The notes under the pieces were generated by a model that was not told the DNA's origin, made no database searches, and saw nothing but the letters and a program-made list of their open reading frames with translations. 64,000 bases of DNA, taken from assembly GCF_000715075.1 (NCBI RefSeq), contig NC_134082.1, positions 189,709,948-189,773,947 of the forward strand, in the 5' to 3' direction. Source of the stretch: Nicotiana tabacum (Eukaryota; Streptophyta; Magnoliopsida; Solanales; Solanaceae). A program made the translations under genes and the position numbers. Shown one piece after another: positions 21,151-33,823 of the stretch (position 1 is the first letter of the stretch; the number at the start of each line of letters is the position of its first letter).

Positions 21151-21628
21151 TAAATGTGTACAGAATTTAATGTAAATAAATATAAATTTTTAACCACAAA
21201 ATTGTTGCTAATATAAATACTTAAAAAAATTCTTCGTGGTGTAGACAAAATTTCCACGCTTATAAAGTGTGGCCATAGGGATTGTCAATCCGTTGTTGTT
21301 AATGATAAATGTTGCTCTAGAAGCTACACTTTAAAATCGTAGTCTATAATGTGACAAAGATCATGCTTCAAATGTGTAGCCTTATGTCATAAAAGCGTGT
21401 CTATATGAGAAAATATAAGTGTGGCCTTTGTACCTTATTGGCCACACTTTTAAAGCGTGGCTTCTAAGGCAACACCTACAAAGTGTGGCCAATAGTCAAA
21501 GGTTACGGTACTTTAGTCCACCCCCCAAAAAGTGTTGCCTAAAGCCGTAAAGTGTTACCTTTGACCATATGCTAAACTTCTTGGCATCTTAGGCCACACT
21601 TCTCAGGGGTGCCTAAAATGTTGTAGTG
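21151..21628 (+). mobile_element. CACTA-1 right end with subterminal repeats
   Basis: It ends gcctaaaatgttgtagtg; read inward this is CACTACAACATTTTAGGC, a canonical CACTA terminus. The preceding ~370 bp hold many short copies of aaagtgtggcc/ggccacacttt and aagtgttgcc in both orientations, as expected for the subterminal sites bound by CACTA transposases. The TAT-2 LTR resumes directly after it. A 3-bp target duplication (tat or att) is possible, but its partner is off the left edge. Confidence 0.82.
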
Positions 21629-21647
21629 TATTCACTCATTTTCAAAA

Positions 21648-21656
21648 CTATAAATA
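21648..21656 (+). promoter_or_regulatory. TATA box of TAT-2 5' LTR
   Basis: ctataaata, followed by pyrimidine-rich ccctctcttctttc and an A/C-rich leader, is a good plant TATA promoter. The same box is in the 3' LTR at 40894-40902. In this copy CACTA-1 ends 20 bp upstream. Confidence 0.65.
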
Positions 21657-22719
21657 CCCTACCCTCTCTTCTTTCAAAGACACGAACAATTTGAGTTCAG
21701 AACACACACTTACACTCAAAAACTCTCTCCTTCTTTACTACTAGTTGTGCTATTGCTTTGTCTAGCCGGCTAAAAGCCAAGGCCAGACTGTGGAATCTTG
21801 CTTGCTTTACCTTTCTGCACTTTGCTTCTCTACTGGTATGTCCTAGTTAATTTTTGAAGCCCCAACAACAACATGCTTCTTTAGTTGCTTAAGTTTCTTT
21901 CACTCTTCCCTACTTCTGCTCATGTTTCGCAGTCAAGTTACATTATTAGCATGCTGTAATATGCCCCCTTTTCCCTTAGATTAATGCATCCCCTATGTAT
22001 GTTTTAAAGCATACTCTATCTTATGAATCCCAAACCCTCATATCCCCTCTATGTGTTTGTGTTCTTTTGGTTGGTTTGTGGTCATGCCAGCATCAGCTAT
22101 TGCTGTGCATGTCCAAACTAGGCCCTTGCTGGGGTCATGTGCTTACAGACAATATATCCCCAAAATATCTTGACCCCTTTTGTATGACTACTGATTCTGT
22201 GTAGTTATAAGTTTTACTACTGCAACTGATTTAAATTACCTTTGTTACTAATTGCTTTCAAAAATGGATTGTCAGTCCAACCTTTTAAATAAATCTATTT
22301 CAACTATGTTCTACACTTCCGCTATACTCTTAGAATCTAGTTTCTTCCCGTCTTGTGTGAGTCTTGCCTTGGGACCCTTGAGCTCTCTTTGAACTTTGTC
22401 ACATAAGGGTTGGCCCTTCCACACTGCACCAATTCTATTTGGTTATGTAAATCAGGGTGTGAGCACTACCCGGGATCCCTCAAGGTTCTTAGGGAACTTT
22501 GACATACCCAGGCATGAGAAAGACTTTGAAATACTGGCATTGAAGTGGTCCATTACATAACTCAGAGAGGAAGGCAAGATTAGGCTTCCGTTGGTTGTAG
22601 TTTCTTATTTCTACACTTTTTTTGTAATTCAATCATTTGGGCTGTAATAAGTTGTAAAACAGTTATGGGGTGATTAGTGAAGGGAGGGTAGTTGTATGTT
22701 GTGGGTAAATTGGGTAGAT

Positions 22720-23150
22720 AACATGACTATAGGGTCTATTTTGATTTCAAACCTGGCCTGTTAGATATTATGCATATAGGATTTGCTCTGATTTAAAATA
22801 AATTCTGCATGTTTTACTTTCACAATAGAAACCTTGTCTATAGGGTCTAATTGACTTTAACAATAGAGATCATGCTTATAGGATTAAAACTCAGCTTTCA
22901 ATAATTAGATACCATGCCTATAGGATTTAAAATCAGATGTAATAGAAATTATGCCTATAAGGACTACAACGAGTTTTAGTTAAAAAATCAGTTTGGTTCG
23001 TGCTTGTCTAAATTAGATTAAATAGCCTACTCTTTTCGCATTAATCAATATCATTAGAAAGCATGCCTATAGGATCCAAATCGCCTGTTTAAAATTAATC
23101 ACTGCTCTACTGCATTCCTAATTCATATAGATATCATGCTCATAGGACAT
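22720..23150 (+). repeat. Dispersed catgcctataggat repeats in TAT-2 LTR
   Basis: The phrase (a)tcatgcctatagg(a/g)t(c/t) recurs about eight times at irregular 40-80 bp spacing; the sister LTR has it at 52550-52980. Degenerate array, non-coding. Confidence 0.6.
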
Positions 23151-24484
23151 CATTATTATGACTAGGCAAGCCTTAGGGTAACTATTATTATAAAACTAGA
23201 ACTACCTTTGTTAGTTACCAACTACTACAACCAACAGGCAGATCTGATTCAGACTTCTTTTCTGAGTTATATAATGAATCTGGTTCTGACTCAAACTCTG
23301 CTTTAGGATTTTTTAAAACTCAGACATTAATTGTGTTTAAGTCATGCTATTTATATGCATTGTTTGCGGAGGTATACGTGAGCCCTCTAATTGTTTATAC
23401 GTTCCCCCTTCAAAATGCAGTCCTACGTGTTTTTGTATGTCGCTTTAGCCTTTTACCTTTAAACCTAAGGGTCAGCCTAAAACCCTCCCTTTTATACGAA
23501 TAGTAGTCCTAAACTCCTCCGGGACTGATATGAATGGGATGGGTAATAGCATGCAATAGAGGTTGAGACCAATCCACGCTTTAATACCTTAACGGGGTGG
23601 GAAAGGTAGATATGGATATGATGACCGGTGCACTACTACCACGTGTATCCCCTCTTCTGAGGAGTGTCATACCGGGTATTGCATTGAGGTGATCCATATT
23701 ATAAATAAACGTAGGACCCCCTTTTATTTTTTACAAGCATGTTTAGTCTATAACTCTTTCAAACTTTGCCTTTCAATAATTGTTTCAAACTGTGACGACC
23801 CGACCCATCGTCACATGAGTTACCACCCCGTTTCCCCCATTTTATGCTTCTTCATGTTTCGTTATCGGTATTCGGTGTGTTAGAGTTAAATCGGATTGGT
23901 TTTAATAAGAAATAAGACACTTAGTCTCTTTTAAGAAGGCTTAAGTTGGAAAAGTCAACCAGATGTTGACTTATTTGTTAGAGGATTTGGATGTGAGTTC
24001 CGATGGTTCGGTTAGCTTCGGGAGGTGATTTGTAACTTAGGAGAGTGATCGGAAGTGGTTTTGGAGGTACGGTGTACAATTAGGCTTGAATTGGCAAAGT
24101 TAGTATTTTGGCAAATTCCGGTTGATAGGTGAGATTTTGATCTGAGTGTCGGAATGGAATTCCGAGAGTTGTTGTAGCTTCATTATGTCATTTATGACTT
24201 GTGTGCAAAATTTCAGGTCATTCCGACAAGGTTTGATATACTTTTTGATCGAAAGAATAATTTGAGAGTTTTGGTATTCTTAGACTTGAATCCGAGGTAA
24301 AATCTGTGTTTTGCTGTTATTTTGAGCATTCTAAAGATTGGAACAAGTTCGAATGGTGTTTTAGGATTTGTTGGTGCATCTTGTTGAGGTCCCGAGGGCC
24401 TCGGGTGGATTTCGTAAGGTTAACGGATCAATTCAGACTTGAAGAAAGCTGCTGAAATTTCAGTTTCTGCATTTTTTCGCAGGT

Positions 24485-24690
24485 GCGTGAACAGTAATCC
24501 CCGCACCTGTTATGAAAAGTAATACCCGCACCTGTTCTGAACAGTAATCCCGCACCTTTTATGAACAGTAATACCCCGCACCTGTTCTGAACAGTAATCC
24601 TGCACCTGTTATGAACAGTAACCCCGTACCTGTTATGAACAGTAATCCCACACATGTAGTGAACAGTAATCCCGCACCTGCATGAGCAGT
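24485..24690 (+). repeat. ~25-bp tandem repeat in TEK-2 5' LTR
   Basis: About eight copies of gaacagtaatcccgcacctg with alternating tails ttat/ttct. The 3' LTR has about seven at 31405-31590. Non-coding. Confidence 0.8.
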
Positions 24691-26041
24691 ACCCGTGAAT
24701 AGTCCACATATGCGAAAACACTGGACAGTGTATAACTTGACTTGTCTGAGATTTTTACTCATTTTTGGAGCTATGGAGCTCGTATTGAAGTGATTGTTGA
24801 GGCGATTTTCACCATATGGATTGGGGTAAGTGTTCTATATCCAAAAGTGATTATACTTAATGATTCCATGGTTATTTTTCTCAAGGATTAGTGAATCAAA
24901 TGGAAGAAATTGGAGAAAAATTGTAAACTTTTCAAAAATGAAAATTTTAGATTTGGAGGTCGATTCGTTATCGGAATTTAGTAATTTTTGTATGGTTGGG
25001 CTCGTGGTTGAATGGGTTGTCAGATTTTGTGAGTTTCGTTGGATTCCAAAGCGTGGGCCCATGGGGCCGGGTTTGAGCAATTTCGGGATTTTGATGTTAA
25101 ATTGGATATTTTCGAATGGGCTTCGATCCCTTAGCATATTTTAATAATTTTGTACTGATTATAGCTATATTTGGAGCATCCAGAGGTCGATTCGCACGGG
25201 CGAGGCATCGCGGGCTAGAGTTCGGACCGGATCAAGGTGAGTAATTGATGTAAATGATGTCCTGAGGGTTTGAAACCCTGGAATTTCACATCGTAACGCT
25301 ATATTGAGGTGACTTACACGCCGGATAACGGGCGTGAGGTAGAGAACCATTGGGGATTGTGACTTAGTCCATCCCGAGAGATGTTTTTACCATGTTTTCT
25401 ACTTGAACTAAATTGAAAATCATCCTTTCTTGGATTTAATTGTTACATTTGAGCTTCTTGCCAATTATTTGAATCCTTCAGGGATTGACATCACTGTTTT
25501 AGCACACATGCATATCATTTGATCTCAGTCCAAGGTTTTAAATACTGTTTCCAAACTCAGTCATCTTTCTAAGATTTGAAAACTTAAATGATATTTCTAA
25601 ATGATATTTCGGGCTGAGAACTACTGTTTTACAAATGCCCAAGGGGCTTATTATGATTTTTGGACTGAGCGCCGCACCAGTTATTTGAAGCAGTGGTAAT
25701 AATGACACTGTATGATGTGACTTGAAATAATGGTAACAATGGCACTGTGTGATATAAATTGGTCAGGTAACAATGACTGACCAGGACTTGATTGATGCCA
25801 CGAGATGGCTTGTTATTGCGCTTGGGCTGTAGGAGCCCCTTCGGAGTCTGTACACACCCCCAGTGAGCGCCGTCAACGATAAATAAATATGGATGGCTCG
25901 GGATGCACGCCGCAGTGGGTACTAGATTGTACCGTCATATGCATTTCATTGCACTCATGCATTTATTCTTTATCTGCATTATCTGCCATAATAATTATGT
26001 GCTCTTATTTCATTGACTGGTTGCTTTATACTGTTCTGAGG

Positions 26042-26270
26042 TACTGAGCCCGAGGGGCAGATTTCTAATTATTATTTTGATACTGACCCCGAGGGGCAGA
26101 TTTCTAATTATTATTTTGATATTGAGCCCGAGGGGCAGATTTCTACTTATTATTTTGATACTGAGCTCGAGGGGCAGATTTCTAGTTATTATTTTGATAC
26201 TGAGCCCGAGGGGCATATTTCTACTTGTTGTTTTGATATTGAGCCCGAGGGGCAGATTTCTACTCGTCAT
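26042..26270 (+). repeat. ~39-bp tandem repeat, six copies, in TEK-2 5' LTR
   Basis: Unit: tgagcccgaggggcagattt plus ctaattattattttgatac. Six copies here against seven plus a partial one in the 3' LTR (32935-33232), so the array gained or lost a unit after insertion. It gives open frames on both strands by its 39-bp period. Confidence 0.85.
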
Positions 26271-26858
26271 TTTACTGCCAAATTACCTATTTTACTGGTT
26301 TAAAAGAAATTACACATGATGTTTCACTGAATTGTTATTTTAAATGATTTCACTGCTTCTGTATAGAATGTTGTGTGCCTTAACGTGTTTTCTTACCTTC
26401 AGTCATTATTTATATTTATTACTCACTGGGTCGGAGTACTCACATTACTCCCTGCACCATGTGTGCAGGTACAGGTATTCCTGAGGCATAGAGCGAGTTT
26501 TCTGATGTTTAGTTTTCATTGGAGTTATCGAGGTAGCTGCATAGCGTTCGCAGACCCACTTTCTCCCTTATCTTCTGTTATTTATGATATTTTCAGACTT
26601 TGTTCCTAATTCCATACTTTGTAGATATTTTAGTAAACTCTGTAGTAGGTCATGACTTGTGACACCCCGGTTAGGGCTGAGTTGGGTTGAATTTTCCGTA
26701 TTTTATCTATACTTGCTGCTATTGGATATTATTAAACCATGTTTATACTATAATTGTGTTAATTAATTGTCTTAAAAGGATGAATTGGGTTGAATGGTTG
26801 GCCTTGTCTTCATGAGAGGCACTATCACGACCAGGTTCGGGAATTGGGTCGTGACAGT

Positions 26859-26870
26859 TGGTATCAGAGC
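26859..26870 (+). promoter_or_regulatory. Primer binding site of TEK-2 (initiator tRNA-Met)
   Basis: TGGTATCAGAGC lies two bases after the 5' LTR. Confidence 0.9.
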
Positions 26871-29800
26871 CTAGGTTAATTGGTCTCGCGAGTCATGAGC
26901 CGGTTTAGTAGAGTCTCACGGATCGGTACGGAGACGTCTGTATTTATCCTCGAGAGGCTGCAGAACCTTTAGGAAAACTTCACATTCTTGAATTCTTATC
27001 GTGCGTCCTTGATTCATCTTGAAAAAAAACTTTTGAAATTCCTTCCACGTGTTCGTATGCGCGCATGAGCGCTCAGTATCAGATGTGCCTCGATGGCTTG
27101 TGAATCTCTGATCGAGGGGCGATGTGTTATCCCTGTGAGTTTATGGTGGGCCAGTGTGGAGGACTTGAGGTTGGATCTTTGCCTATGGCGGGAGCACCAA
27201 GGTTCTAATTGTGTGAACAAGTGTTTTTGAATTTATATGTTCGGTAGTGTCCCTGTTAGAGGAAATGATGGTTATGGCTATGTGATAAGTATGTTAGTAC
27301 TGCGAGGCATATCTATATGATTTGGAAGCGACGAGGAGGGTCTACTGAATGATGGAAGAACTAATAGATGCTTAAAGTCCATCGTGATTCAAGTTATAGC
27401 CCGAGTTATGGGCGTGTAAAAAATCTTTTCATGTCTCCTAGTTGGGAGTGAAGTAAATTTCATATTGCGGTATGAGTACAGACTCAGGAAGATCAAGTGA
27501 CTATGTAATTCTTATGGTGGTGGAAGGTATGCAGAAATGTTAGTTGGGGGCAAAGCAGGTGGGTCATCTCCTGCGGGGTGTTCTAAAGTTGTGTTATCCT
27601 TATGTTATCTATTATAAGACCTCAATTGCAAGTGAATAAAATGTGTTGAAATCTAAATTGGATCGCCTAGAGAGTGGGCTTAACTGTTGTGTGAGTGAAT
27701 GCGAGATTTGCAGAAGAGTTAAAAATTCTAAATGATTTGTGTTTCCACAAGCTTATGAAGGATCGAGTTTAATCGCACTATGGCATTGAGGCAACAATGG
27801 AGGATAAGCATTATAAGTATAGTGTGTTGTGATCTATGGCTTCGAGCCAAGTTGGGGAGCTTGCTATTGGTTAGCGGATTGTGCGGTTATGTACTATGTT
27901 AGTTCCGATTTGATGCATGCTGGTGAATCAGTTCTGGTTGTGGAAATTGGGCCGAGAATGGCACGAGTGAAGGAAATTTTTTGACAAGATGTTATGAGCT
28001 CGGATGAGCAGGAGATAAGTTTCGATGTTTACAGTAAGATGGTATTGTCTTCAGCGTCACCTAAGATCAATGTTTTGTAAAAAGGGTTTTGCATCCCGGT
28101 TAATGATTCTTGATCGCTTTTCAGCGTTAATGCGACCGGTGGTTTGGAGGTACGCTCCAGATATTGTTGTGGTAGGTTGTGGGAGTGTGTCCCACGGGAA
28201 GATTATATAAGTGTGGCATGTGATCACTTGATTGATTAAAGATGTAAACCAAGTATGAAGTTTTTGATGGTGTCGCTAAATTGAAGATTCATGCCTGAAG
28301 GGCACTTGGCTTATTGGGTTGTGAACTGGGGAGGATTACTCCGATTGTGATGGTTGTTCTTGTGTGTTATGAGAAAAATGGGAGTTATTATGGACCTTTA
28401 AAAGGTTATCAGACTAGTCAGTGTGATCAGAATCAACTTGCAGTCGGTGGATAGATTTAATGTGAATAATGGCTCTATATCAGGCTAGATGTGTGCATTT
28501 TAGTAATGCGGTCCTCATAGAAAGTAGTTAGGTTTATGTTTCATTGTCAGATATTTCGCGTAGTAATGCATTGCGCCGTGTGAGCTGTGAGACAGCTTGA
28601 GAAATTGCTATGTGTTGAGAATCCGCGTAGGAATGACATTATATGAGCATCTTAGCTCTTGAAATGCAGACTGTACATCGCACCTCAATTGTGCTTGAGT
28701 TTTGTAGCTTATAACACTATATGTCCCTCAGAGATATTATTATGCACCTAGCATGCTTACGACCTATACTCGGTATTTTGTTGTAATGAGTAAATTTGGC
28801 TCGGTGTGCATCTCCTTATGTGGGATCTATGTGTGGATCGGGTGGCACGCCGCCATGGGTATGTTATCTGGATCGAGTTGCACACCGCAATAGTGTGATG
28901 TTGAGTATAGTTTTCTATATGCTATTTTGTATGCCTTGTTTCCTATTTTCTAAGGAAAGTCCGTATTAGTGCGTGGGATTGGTAATTCGTTCCAGAGTTT
29001 GTTTTCTTTTTTTTTTTATATCGTGTTCGAACTGGTAGCCTATTGGCATATTAGGGCATCCTATGCGGCTTTTGATTATGTCTGGGGTAGCTTATTGCCT
29101 GAGCAGTTCGTAATGGGTGAGGGGAGATCATTGAATTCGAGATTAGTGCAATCTGAGTATATGAAGTAAATTAATGGGCTAAGACCATTGTTTGGTTCAT
29201 AATGAGGTGATAGTTCTTGCCAGAAGTATAGACCCAATGAATTGTTAATTCGGCGGTGTTATGAATTTATAAAGATCTCATCCGTCGTGTCGGTATTGTA
29301 AGAATTTGAACAAGACCTATGTATGTCAAGCAGAGCATGGGATGTGTAATGATTTTTCTTCTAAATGGGATCAATGGAAGTTCTTGACTAGTTGAGTACG
29401 TAAACGTTCATGGTTTGGAAAGGAGGTGAAGTCCTCATGTTACCTTAGGATGGTATGGTATATGCGATATGTTATGAAGGATTGAGATTTGCGTGTGTAA
29501 GGTTACAATTCAGTTCTGAATGGAAATTCATAACATTCTTAGGTGGTACGAGCAGTTTTAGATGATTAGAGAAATTAGCTTCAGATGATTAAGGAAATGA
29601 TATTGCTAATTGGAAGTGATTTGATGAGAGTATATGTCTCAAGAAGAGGTAAAGTGATTAAACTGATGATATTTCAGTAGTATTGCGGCATGTTCTTGGT
29701 GGGTCCACTGGTGGTATATCAGGTTTGTGTGGTGTGTGTTATTTGTTTCACCATGGGTGTAATGATTTGCTTTGGCTCCAGACATCAATTGAGAATGGTT

Positions 29801-30673
29801 GTCGATTTCAAGCATAGTGACTTGAGGTGTTTCCTATGGAGTAGTATTTGGATAGGAACGCGCGTTGCAGCAAAGCTGTGTGGAAACATGACATTGCGGG
29901 TCAAATTTGTGTGTCCTGTTTCTATGATGTGAGACAAGGTCTCAACCTTGTGTTGTGGCAGTACTGGTGAGTTTGAGGTACAACTCTCTCAATTGAGTCA
30001 TTTTCCTGAATTGAGTATGTTCGGATCGTTTCTTATTGGTGCACGCATTATGCAAGTTGTGGCTTAGGCATGTATTGATATGTCATGTCACCAGAGTAGT
30101 GTATTTGGTCAGAAGAGATCGTTGAAATCATTAATGAATGCAAATGGTTTCTATTTCAGTATGTGTGATGGGTAAATATCGAGGTTCGGTTCAAAAATTT
30201 ATTATGGTAATTGTCAGAGGAGAAATGACCATATTGAATGGTTGATCTGAGCAATAATTATGGTTTATTGCATGTTTCAATTACCATTGGCAGTATATGA
30301 AAGTGTTGGAATGAGACCTTGGCTAATAAGAGATTTCTATCGGTATTTGGTTATTGTGGGCAACTGCTGTGAAGGAAGTTATCGATGCATGTGTTTGAGT
30401 TATTGGTATATCATATAGTTGCACCTGAGGTTGCAGGCATGGTCTATTACAGCTGGTTCAGACTTATTCTGAATATAGGTGTGAGGTTCTAATCTTGTGT
30501 ATGATTCCGAAAAGTGAAATGTGGTTCTATGATTTATGGGCTAGACTGGATTGTGTGATTTAGTTAAAACGCGTTATCGGGCCCATGTGAGATAGGATGA
30601 CGTAGGATCATCCCCGGGTTTATGCTCGATAGGGTCATTCAGCTTTTGGTTGGCTTCTAGGACAACTCTGGGG

Positions 30674-30691
30674 ATGCTCGAGGACGAGCAT
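30674..30691 (+). other. AGGA-loop hairpin before TEK-2 3' LTR
   Basis: atgctcg-agga-cgagcat: a perfect 7-bp stem with a 4-base loop, 19 nt before the LTR. The element codes for no protein, so the hairpin is kept without any coding constraint. Confidence 0.65.
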
Positions 30692-30697
30692 TTGTTT

Positions 30698-30710
30698 AAG
30701 TTGGGGAGAA
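30698..30710 (+). promoter_or_regulatory. Polypurine tract of TEK-2
   Basis: aagttggggagaa directly precedes TGTGATGACCC of the 3' LTR. Confidence 0.8.
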
Positions 30711-33700
30711 TGTGATGACCCAACCTGTCGTCACGTGAGTTACTGCCCCGTTTCCCCCATTTTATGCTTCTTCATGTTTCGTTATCGGTATTCGGTGTGT
30801 TAGAGTTAAATCGGATTGGTTTTAATAAGAAATAAGACACTTAGTTTCTTTAAAGAAGGCTTAAGTTGGAAAACTCAACCTGATATTAACTTATGTGTTA
30901 GAGGGTTCGGATGTGAGTTCCGATGGTTCGGTTAGCTTCGGGAGGTGATTTGTGACTTAGGAGAGTGATCAGAAGTGGTTTTGGAGGTACGGTATAGAAT
31001 TAGGCTTGAATTGACAAAGTTAGTATTTTGGCGAATTCCAGTTGATAAGTGAGATTTTGATCTGAGGGTCGGAATGGAATTCCGAGAGTTGTTGTAGCTT
31101 CGTTATGTCATTTATGACTTGTGTGCAAAAGTTCAGGTCATTCGGACAAGGTTTGGTATACTTTTTGATCGAAAGCATAATTTGAGAGTTTTGGTATTCT
31201 TAGACTTGAATCCGAGGTAAAATCTGTGTTTTGATGTTGTTTTGAGCGTCCTAAAGATTGGAACAAGTTCGGATGGTGTTTTAGGATTGGTTGATGAATC
31301 TTGTTGAGGTCCCGAGGGCCTCGAGTGGATTTCGTAAGGTTAACGGATCAATTCGGACTTGAAGAAAGCAGCTGAAATTTCAGATTCTGCATTTTTTCGC
31401 AGGTGCGTGAACAGTAATCCCCGCACCTATTATGAAAAGTAATACCTGCACCTGTTCTGAACAGTAATCCCATAACTGTTATGAACAGTAATACCCCGCA
31501 CCTGTTCTAAACAGTAATCCCGCACCTGTTATGAACAGTAACCCCGTACCTGTTATGAACAGTAATCCCGCACCTGCGTGAGCAGTACCCGTGAACAGTC
31601 CGCATATGCGAAAACACTGGACAGTGTATAAATTGACTTGTCCGAGATTTTTACTCATTTTTGGAGTTATGGAGCTCGGATTGAAGCGATTGTTGAGGCA
31701 ATTTTCACCATATGGATTGGGGTAAGTGTTCTATATCCAAAAGTAATTATACTTAATGATTCCATGGTTATTTTCATCAAGGATTAGTGAATCAAATGGA
31801 AGAAATTGGTGAAAAATTGTAAACTTTTCAAAAATGAAAATTTTAGATTTGGAGGTCGATTCGTTATCGGAATTTAGTAATTTTGATATGGTTGGGCTCG
31901 TGGTTGAATGGGTTGTCAGATTTTATGAGTTTCGTCGGATTCCAAAGCGTGGGCCCAGGGGGCCGGGTTTGAGCAATTTCGGGATTTTGATGTTAAATTG
32001 GATATTTTCGAATGGGCTTCGACCCCTTAGCATATTTTAATGATTTTGTACTGATTATAGCTATATTTGGAGCATCCGGAGGTCGATTCGCATGGGCGAG
32101 GCATCGCGGGCTAGAGTTCGGACCGGATCGAGGTGAGTAATTGATGTAAATGATGTCCTGAGATTTTGAAACCCCAGAATTTCACATCGTAACGCTATAT
32201 TGAGGTGACTTGCACGCCGGATAACGGGTGTGGTGTAGAGCACCATTGGGGATTGTGACTTAGTCCGTCCCGAGAGATGTTTTTACCGTGTTTTCTACTT
32301 GAACTAAATTGAAAATCATCCTTGCTCGGATTTAATTGTTACATTTGGGCTTCATGCCAATTATTTGAATCCTTCAGGGATTGACATCACTGTTTTCGCA
32401 TACATGCATATCATTTTATCTCAGTCCAAGGTTTTAGATACTGTTTCCAAACTCAGCCATCTTTCTAAGATTTGAAAACTTAAATGATATTTCAGGCTGA
32501 GAACTATTGTTTTACAAATGCCCAAGGGGCATATTATAATTTCTGGACTGAGCATGGATCGGGATGCGCGCCACAGTAGTGATTTGAAACAGTGGTAATA
32601 ATGACACTGTATGATGTGACTTGAAACAGTGGTAACAATGGCACTGTGTGATATAAATTGGTCAGGTAACAATGACTGACCAGGACTTAATTGATGCCAC
32701 GAGATGGCTTGTTATTGCGCTTGGGTTGTAGGAGCCCCTCCGGAGTTTGTACACACTCCCAGTGAGCGCCGTCGACGATAAATAAATATGGATGGCTCGG
32801 GCTGCACGCCGCAGTGGGTACCGGAGGGTACCGTCATATATATTGCATTGCACTCATGCATTTATTCTTTATCTGTATTATCTGCCATAATAATTATGTG
32901 CTCTTATTTCATTGACTGGTTACTTTATACTGTTCTGAGCTTGAGGGGCTGATACTGTTCTGAGGTACTGAGCCCGAGGGGCAGATTTCTAATTATTATT
33001 TTGATACTGAGCCCGATGGGCAGATTTCTACTTATTGTTTTGATACTGAGCCCGAGGGGCAGATTTCTAATTATTATTTTGATACTGAGCTCGAGGGGCA
33101 GATTTCTACTTATTATTTTGATACTGAGCTCGAGGGGTAGATTTCTAGTTATTATTTTGATACTGAGCCCGAGGGCATATTTCTACTTGTTGTTTTGATA
33201 TTGAGCCCGAGGGGAAGATTTCTACTCGTCATTTTACTGCCAAATTACCTATTTTACTGGTTTAAAAGAAATTTCACATGATGTTTCACTGAATTGTTAT
33301 TTTAAATAATTTCACTGCTTCTGTATAGAATGTTGTGTGCCTTAACGTGTTTTCTTACCTTCAGTCATTATTTATATTTATTACTCACTGGGTCGGAGTA
33401 CTCACATTACTCCCTGCACCATGTGTACAGGTACAGGTACTCCTGAGGTATAGAGCGAGTTTTCTGATGTTCAGTTTTCATCGGAGTTATCGAGGTAGTT
33501 GTATGGCGTTCGCAGACCCGTTTTCTCCTTTATCTTCTGTTATTTATGATATCTTTAGACTTTGTTCCTAATTCCATACTTTGTTGAATTTTTAGTAAAC
33601 TCTGTAGTAGGTCATGACTTGTGACACCCTGGTTAGGGCTGAGTTGGTTTGGATTTTCCGTATTTTATCTATACTTTCCGCTATTGGATATTATTAAACC

Positions 33701-33818
33701 AAGTTTATACTATAATTGTGTTAATTAATTATCTTAAAAGGATGAATTGGGTTGAATGGCTGGCCTTGTCTTCATGAGAGGCGCCATCACGACCAGGTTC
33801 GGGAATTGGGTCGTGACA
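30711..33818 (+). repeat. 3' LTR of TEK-2
   Basis: TGTGATGACCC...GGGTCGTGACA, 3108 bp, sister of 23791-26856. The tandem array at 32935-33232 has one more unit than the 5' copy, and a ~25 bp difference lies near 32550 (gcatggatcgggatgcgcgc). Confidence 0.93.
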
Positions 33819-33823
33819 CAAAC

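Larger units (their letters stand above)
21629..23790 (+). repeat. TAT-2 5' LTR, middle part
   Basis: Corresponds to the TAT-2 3' LTR from about 40872 onward (ttcactcattttcaaaact) and then 51749-53619, with indels around 21860-22010. It begins about 20 bp before the TATA box because CACTA-1 inserted there. Within it, about eight spaced copies of the phrase catgcctatagg(a/g)t lie at 22720-23150. The last bases before TEK-2 are caaac. Confidence 0.85.
23791..26856 (+). repeat. 5' LTR of TEK-2
   Basis: TGTGACGACCC...GGGTCGTGACA, 3066 bp. The first ~210 bp differ from the 3' LTR at about 17 positions, mostly transitions, so the insertion is fairly old. Contains two small tandem arrays (24485-24690 and 26042-26270). 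Confidence 0.93.
26857..30710 (+). other. TEK-2 internal region without coding capacity
   Basis: 3.85 kb searched in all frames by eye: only short open frames, none with zinc knuckle, protease, RT, RNase H or integrase motifs. The composition is G/T-rich on the plus strand. A phrase near 28838-28890 (gcacgccgccatggg, gcacaccgcaatag) resembles the LTR phrase gcacgccgcagtgggt at 25905. Likely a long non-coding retrotransposon derivative. Confidence 0.7.
23791..33818 (+). mobile_element. TEK-2: non-coding (non-autonomous) chromovirus
   Basis: Two LTRs of about 3.07 and 3.11 kb flank 3.85 kb of internal DNA with a Met-initiator primer binding site and a polypurine tract, but no gag or pol similarity that I can detect and no long reading frame. 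A perfect 5-bp target duplication, caaac, flanks it (23786-23790, 33819-33823). The TAT-2 3' LTR shows the empty site with a single caaac at 53615-53619. It must have used proteins of a related element; TEK-1/TEK-3-type elements share its priming signals. Confidence 0.92.

Noticed and set aside
26077..26319. Repetitive 80-codon frame on the TEK-2 LTR array
   Set aside because: Produced by the 39-bp period, like the 451-750 case.
26373..26609. 78-codon frame shared by both TEK-2 LTRs (also 33335-33571)
   Set aside because: Same reasoning: shared only because LTRs are copies; no recognisable domain.
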